In this document: piece by piece, positions 60,613-63,169 of the stretch
Position numbering within the stretch: the first letter of the stretch is position 1
How the letters are laid out: each line of letters begins with the position of its first letter
DNA from: Paraburkholderia solitsugae
GTDB lineage: Bacteria; Pseudomonadota; Gammaproteobacteria; Burkholderiales; Burkholderiaceae
Length of the DNA: 63,169 nucleotides
Direction of reading: 5' to 3'
NCBI RefSeq assembly: GCF_013177695.1
Contig: NZ_WOEY01000016.1
Span: 1-63,169 of the forward strand
Notes under the pieces: model-generated
What the model was told of the DNA's origin: nothing
Database searches by the model: none
What the model saw: only the letters and a program-made list of their open reading frames with translations
Position numbers and translations under genes: made by a program

Positions 60613-61053
60613 ATGACCCAGCCTAGTCAAGAAGACATCACGCGTCAAGCGATTGAAGGGTTCTATCGCGCCATCGAGCAGAGAGACGTCGCGTTGTTGC
60701 GAACGGTCGTCACGCCTGATTGGGAATATATTCCGGAGCCTCCCGGGGCAGCGCCGGGACCCGACCAGATGATTGCAATATTCGCGAACATCGCCACAGC
60801 GCTGCCGGATATGAAAATCACCATTCTCGACGTGCTGATTCATGGAGACCGGGTGGGCGTTCGCGCGGAGATTAGTGGTACTCAAACCGGGGTGCTACTT
60901 GGCATTGCGGCAAGTTCCAAACACATCAGTTTCGCGATTCATTCTTTCCACCAGATGCGCGGAAGTTTGATTGAGAAGACGTGGCACCTCGAGGACTGGC
61001 TATCGGCGTTCCGGCAAATTGGGCAGTTACCCCCAACGCTTGAACGGCCTTGA
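60613..61053 (+). CDS. SnoaL-like ester cyclase family protein
   Basis: A 146-residue protein from ATG 60613 with CAGGAG upstream. The cone-shaped SnoaL fold is suggested by ITRQAIEGFYRAIEQRDVALL, TPDWEYIPEPPGAAPGPDQM, MKITILDVLIHGDRVGVRAEIS and HSFHQMRGSLIEKTWHLEDW. The family ranges from cyclases to scavengers of small ligands, and the substrate is unknown. It stands alone after the DUF1269 gene. Confidence 0.85.
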   Translation: MTQPSQEDITRQAIEGFYRAIEQRDVALLRTVVTPDWEYIPEPPGAAPGPDQMIAIFANIATALPDMKITILDVLIHGDRVGVRAEISGTQTGVLLGIAASSKHISFAIHSFHQMRGSLIEKTWHLEDWLSAFRQIGQLPPTLERP

Positions 61054-61093
61054 GTGACGCCCGGACACAAAGACGTGAGGGAAAACGTTCAGG

Positions 61094-61249
61094 CTAGTGA
61101 TGCATGGCTGCAGCGACTAGAAGATGAAACGGCAGCACGAGGAGTGCCGTCCCGGCGACGCCGAGCACCCATAATCCAACGAACCATAGCAGGCCTCGGC
61201 CAAACGTCTTACGGGTATCGCGGCCTACGTCATGGCTGACTTGTGACAT
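61094..61249 (-). CDS. small single-helix membrane protein
   Basis: A 51-residue protein from ATG 61249 with GAGGAA upstream. The N-terminus is polar and basic (MSQVSHDVGRDTRKTFGRGL). One or one-and-a-half hydrophobic stretches follow: LWFVGLWVLGVAGTALLVLP, then FHLLVAAAMHH. It would be an inner-membrane single-span protein. No family recognised. It lies on the opposite strand to the SnoaL gene. Confidence 0.55.
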   Translation of the reverse strand: MSQVSHDVGRDTRKTFGRGLLWFVGLWVLGVAGTALLVLPFHLLVAAAMHH

Positions 61250-61309
61250 GGCATTCCTCACTATCGTTTCGCCGATTGTTGGGTTCATTCTAGGCGATTG
61301 GATTGCCTG

Positions 61310-61371
61310 AATCTATCTAAAAGAAAACGAGCGAGGCGCGCCGAAGGATCAACCTTCGGCGCGCCTCGCTC
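61310..61371 (-). terminator. strong terminator for minus-strand porin
   Basis: GAGCGAGGCGCGCCGAAGG (61329-61347) pairs perfectly with CCTTCGGCGCGCCTCGCTC (61353-61371) around the loop ATCAA, a 19-bp stem. On the minus strand the hairpin is followed by a T-rich stretch (GTTTTCTTTTAG). It ends the transcript of the porin gene that stops at 61421. Confidence 0.88.
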
Positions 61372-61420
61372 CGCATTTAGATGCTTTGGCGTTCTGGATG
61401 TTTCATGCGTTCCAGACGCT

Positions 61421-61946
61421 TCAGAACCGGTGCTGGATCCCCGCCGTCACACCCGTTTGCGTATCCGCCGCGCCGGTCAGATCACGCGACAGGCTGACTG
61501 CGTTGTCATGCTTGGCCATGGCATAACCGCCCGCCATATATAGCACCGTCCGCTTCGACAACGCGTACTGCGCGCGCAGCGAGAACAGCGTCGGATCGGC
61601 GTCGCTCGCGTCCTTGATGTCCTGATGGTAGACAGCGCCAAACAGCGAGAAAAAAGGCGTTACGTCGTATTGCCCACCGAGCCAATACATATCGCTGCGC
61701 AACGTCGGCGCGGCGGTGTGGAAGGTGCGCCGATAGTTGCGATACCCGGCCATCGCCTTCACCGTGCCGAAGTCGTAGCTCAAGCCTGCGTGAATGCTTT
61801 GAATGTAGTTGGTGGTATCCGCGGGCGTCACGCTGTCGTTGGCGCCGTTCTGCCGGTCGAACGTCGCGACGACGGCGAACGGACCGTTCTCGTAGCCCAG
61901 ACCGACGTCGTACTTGGAGCTTGACTTCATACTGCCCGGCACGTTG
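61421..61946 (-). pseudogene. Gram-negative porin, C-terminal half only
   Basis: The frame carries the end of a Burkholderia-type trimeric porin: YDVGLGYENGPFAVVATFDR, HAGLSYDFGTVKAMAGYRNY, YWLGGQYDVTPFFSLFGAVY, LRAQYALSKRTVLYMAGGYA, and the final TQTGVTAGIQHRF with a C-terminal Phe needed for barrel assembly. Only about 175 residues exist. A typical porin has 350-400 residues and a signal peptide. Upstream of the fragment lies a run of CCGCAA repeats and then the nitrate-binding gene, so the first half and the promoter are missing. Either a deletion through the repeat or an assembly error may have caused it. The terminator after it is intact. Confidence 0.85.
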
Positions 61947-62024
61947 CCGCAACCGCAACCGCAACCGCAACCGCAACCGCAACCGCAACCGCAACCGCAA
62001 CCGCAACCGCAACCGCAACCGCAA
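61947..62024. repeat. 13-copy CCGCAA tandem repeat
   Basis: Thirteen perfect CCGCAA units. On the minus strand they read GGTTGC. In the porin frame they encode alternating Cys and Gly; the frame is the same as that of the nitrate-binding gene ending just beyond (TAG 62027-62029). Such a hexamer run can expand, contract or serve as a recombination junction. Confidence 0.95.
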
Positions 62025-62026
62025 CG

Positions 62027-63154
62027 CTATGCGCGGATAGTGAAGCTTCGCGCGTAACCCTTGGATACAGTGTTGCTACTCCACACCTTACCGTCGATTA
62101 GCACTTGAGAACGCTCATCGCCCGGCACCGCTACGCCGACGCGTGCGGCCGCCTCGCGATACAACCGCGTCTGATTGATTTGTGCCGCAATCTCCCCATA
62201 ATCCGCGCGTGCATCGATCATGCCCCAGCGTTCGAACTGCGTGAGGAACCAGGCACCGTCGGCGGCGCGGGGGTAGTTCACCGCGCCGTTGTCGAAGAAC
62301 CGAACAGGCTGGCCTTGCGGCGCCGAGGCGGCTATCTCGTTGCCGAATCGCGCCGCAATCAAGGCTTCATCGATACCGATGAATTCGGGCCGGGCAAGCC
62401 AGCGTGCAATCTCCTCACGATGTCCGATGCCGTCGAGCCAGCGGCACGCTTCAAGCATCGTCTGCACGAGGGCACGCGCGGTATTCGGATTCGCGCTGAC
62501 AAAATCGCGCCGGCACGCCAGCACTTTCTCGGGATGGTCGGGCCACACCTCGCTCGTATAAGCGACCGTTCGGCCGACGCCTTGCGCCTCTGCCATCGTA
62601 TTCCACGGCTCGCCGACGCACAGGCCGTCGAGCTTGTCGTCGGCGAGCGCGGCGACCATCTGCGGCGGCGGAATCACGACGCTCTCGATATCGCGCAACG
62701 GATGCACGCCTTGCGAAGCGAGCCAGTAGTACAGCCACATCGCGTGCGTGCCGGTGGGAAAGGTCTGCGCGAGCACCGGCTTGCGGCCGAGCGTCGCGAA
62801 AGCCCTGGGCAGGGTGCCGTGTTCGGCTAATGCCTCGGCGAGACGGTTTGACAGCGTGAATGCCTGGCCGTTGCGATTGAGCACCATCAGCACGGCCATA
62901 TCCGTTTGCGGACCGCCGAGTCCGAGTTGCACCCCGTACACGAGACCGTAGAGCACATGCGCCGCGTCGAGATCGCCCGACAGCAGTTTGTCGCGCACGG
63001 CGGCCCATGACGGCTGGCGGCACAACTCCAGCGTCAATCCATGGGCGTGGCCGAATTCGAGCAGCTTGGCGGCGACGAGCGGCGCGGCATCGGACAGCGC
63101 GACGAAGCCGAGCCGCTCGTCGCCGCCAAGCTGCTCGAATTCGGCCACGCCCAT
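62027..63154 (-). CDS. NasS/NrtA-type nitrate-binding protein
   Basis: A 375-residue member of the CmpA/NrtA family. It has no signal peptide (the protein opens MGVAEFEQLGGDERLGFVAL), which fits the cytoplasmic nitrate/nitrite sensor NasS more than a periplasmic transporter. Blocks seen are ALSDAAPLVAAKLLEFGHAH, GPQTDMAVLMVLNRNGQAFT, TFPTGTHAMWLYYWLASQGV, DKLDGLCVGEPWNTMAEAQG and RFFDNGAVNYPRAADGAWFL. NasS inhibits the antiterminator NasT unless nitrate is present. The partner gene nasT would be expected close by but is beyond the window. ATG at 63154 is the start taken; earlier codons are outside the window. It ends just before the CCGCAA repeat. Confidence 0.82.
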   Translation of the reverse strand: MGVAEFEQLGGDERLGFVALSDAAPLVAAKLLEFGHAHGLTLELCRQPSWAAVRDKLLSGDLDAAHVLYGLVYGVQLGLGGPQTDMAVLMVLNRNGQAFTLSNRLAEALAEHGTLPRAFATLGRKPVLAQTFPTGTHAMWLYYWLASQGVHPLRDIESVVIPPPQMVAALADDKLDGLCVGEPWNTMAEAQGVGRTVAYTSEVWPDHPEKVLACRRDFVSANPNTARALVQTMLEACRWLDGIGHREEIARWLARPEFIGIDEALIAARFGNEIAASAPQGQPVRFFDNGAVNYPRAADGAWFLTQFERWGMIDARADYGEIAAQINQTRLYREAAARVGVAVPGDERSQVLIDGKVWSSNTVSKGYARSFTIRA

Positions 63155-63169
63155 GGATTGACGCTGGAG

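Noticed and set aside
61947..62024. CRISPR-like repetition
   Set aside because: The units are 6 bases in direct contact without spacers, so this is a simple tandem repeat.

Overview
The window looks like a chromosomal segment of a Burkholderiales bacterium, most likely Paraburkholderia. The reasons are the high GC content, the porin type, the small Burkholderia-type hypothetical proteins, the low-oxygen/stress gene content and a complete-looking non-phosphorylating L-rhamnose cluster. No rRNA, tRNA or CRISPR array was recognised. All calls are from reading the sequence; no database search was run.

Region 1 (1-8140) is an accessory island. It holds a 3'-truncated group II intron, a row of single-gene modules (an exported protein, two membrane proteins, a DUF6817-like protein, a GNAT, a methyltransferase and a broken second GNAT) separated by recurring non-coding tails, an IS1182-type relic, about 1 kb of decayed DNA and a tyrosine integrase. 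The integrase lies against the 3' end of a fatty acid desaturase gene, which probably carries the attachment site. An intact IS5-type element follows (9253-10734), with 16-bp inverted repeats and a flanking 6-bp direct repeat.

Region 2 (10.8-23.4 kb) is mostly chromosomal housekeeping and small genes: CDP-diacylglycerol diphosphatase, amidase, FMN reductase, a DnaJ-domain protein, an ArsC-like phosphatase, a fasciclin protein, a short H-NS-like protein, several small exported proteins, a CHAD protein and a PlsC-type acyltransferase.

Region 3 (24.3-35.8 kb) is an L-rhamnose catabolism island. It encodes an MFS carrier and an ABC importer, mutarotase, rhamnose 1-dehydrogenase, a lactonase-type amidohydrolase, rhamnonate dehydratase, a 2-keto-3-deoxyrhamnonate dehydrogenase and a LysR regulator. 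A T-N11-A palindrome lies in the LysR/rhaM gap. The last enzyme expected for the diketo route, a hydrolase giving pyruvate and lactate, is not in the cluster.

Region 4 (36-61.3 kb) reads as a stress, low-oxygen and molybdenum region. It holds a host-attachment-type protein, a di-Mop gene broken by an amber codon, a cysteine-less DksA-like protein, a ClpG/ClpK-type disaggregase, an FdhF/YdeP molybdoenzyme, cytochrome bd oxidase (cydAB), a bestrophin-like channel, moaA-moaE-moaD and a MocR regulator. Two LysR paralogues about 85% identical flank a mechanosensitive-channel-like protein, an orphan ATP synthase beta subunit, and an encapsulin/DyP-peroxidase pair with a visible cargo tag. The second LysR has no stop codon of its own and runs in frame into a DUF1269 membrane protein.

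Region 5 (61.3-63.2 kb) has a porin C-terminal fragment under a strong terminator, joined through a 13-copy CCGCAA repeat to a NasS/NrtA-type nitrate-binding protein. The porin's front half is missing at this junction.
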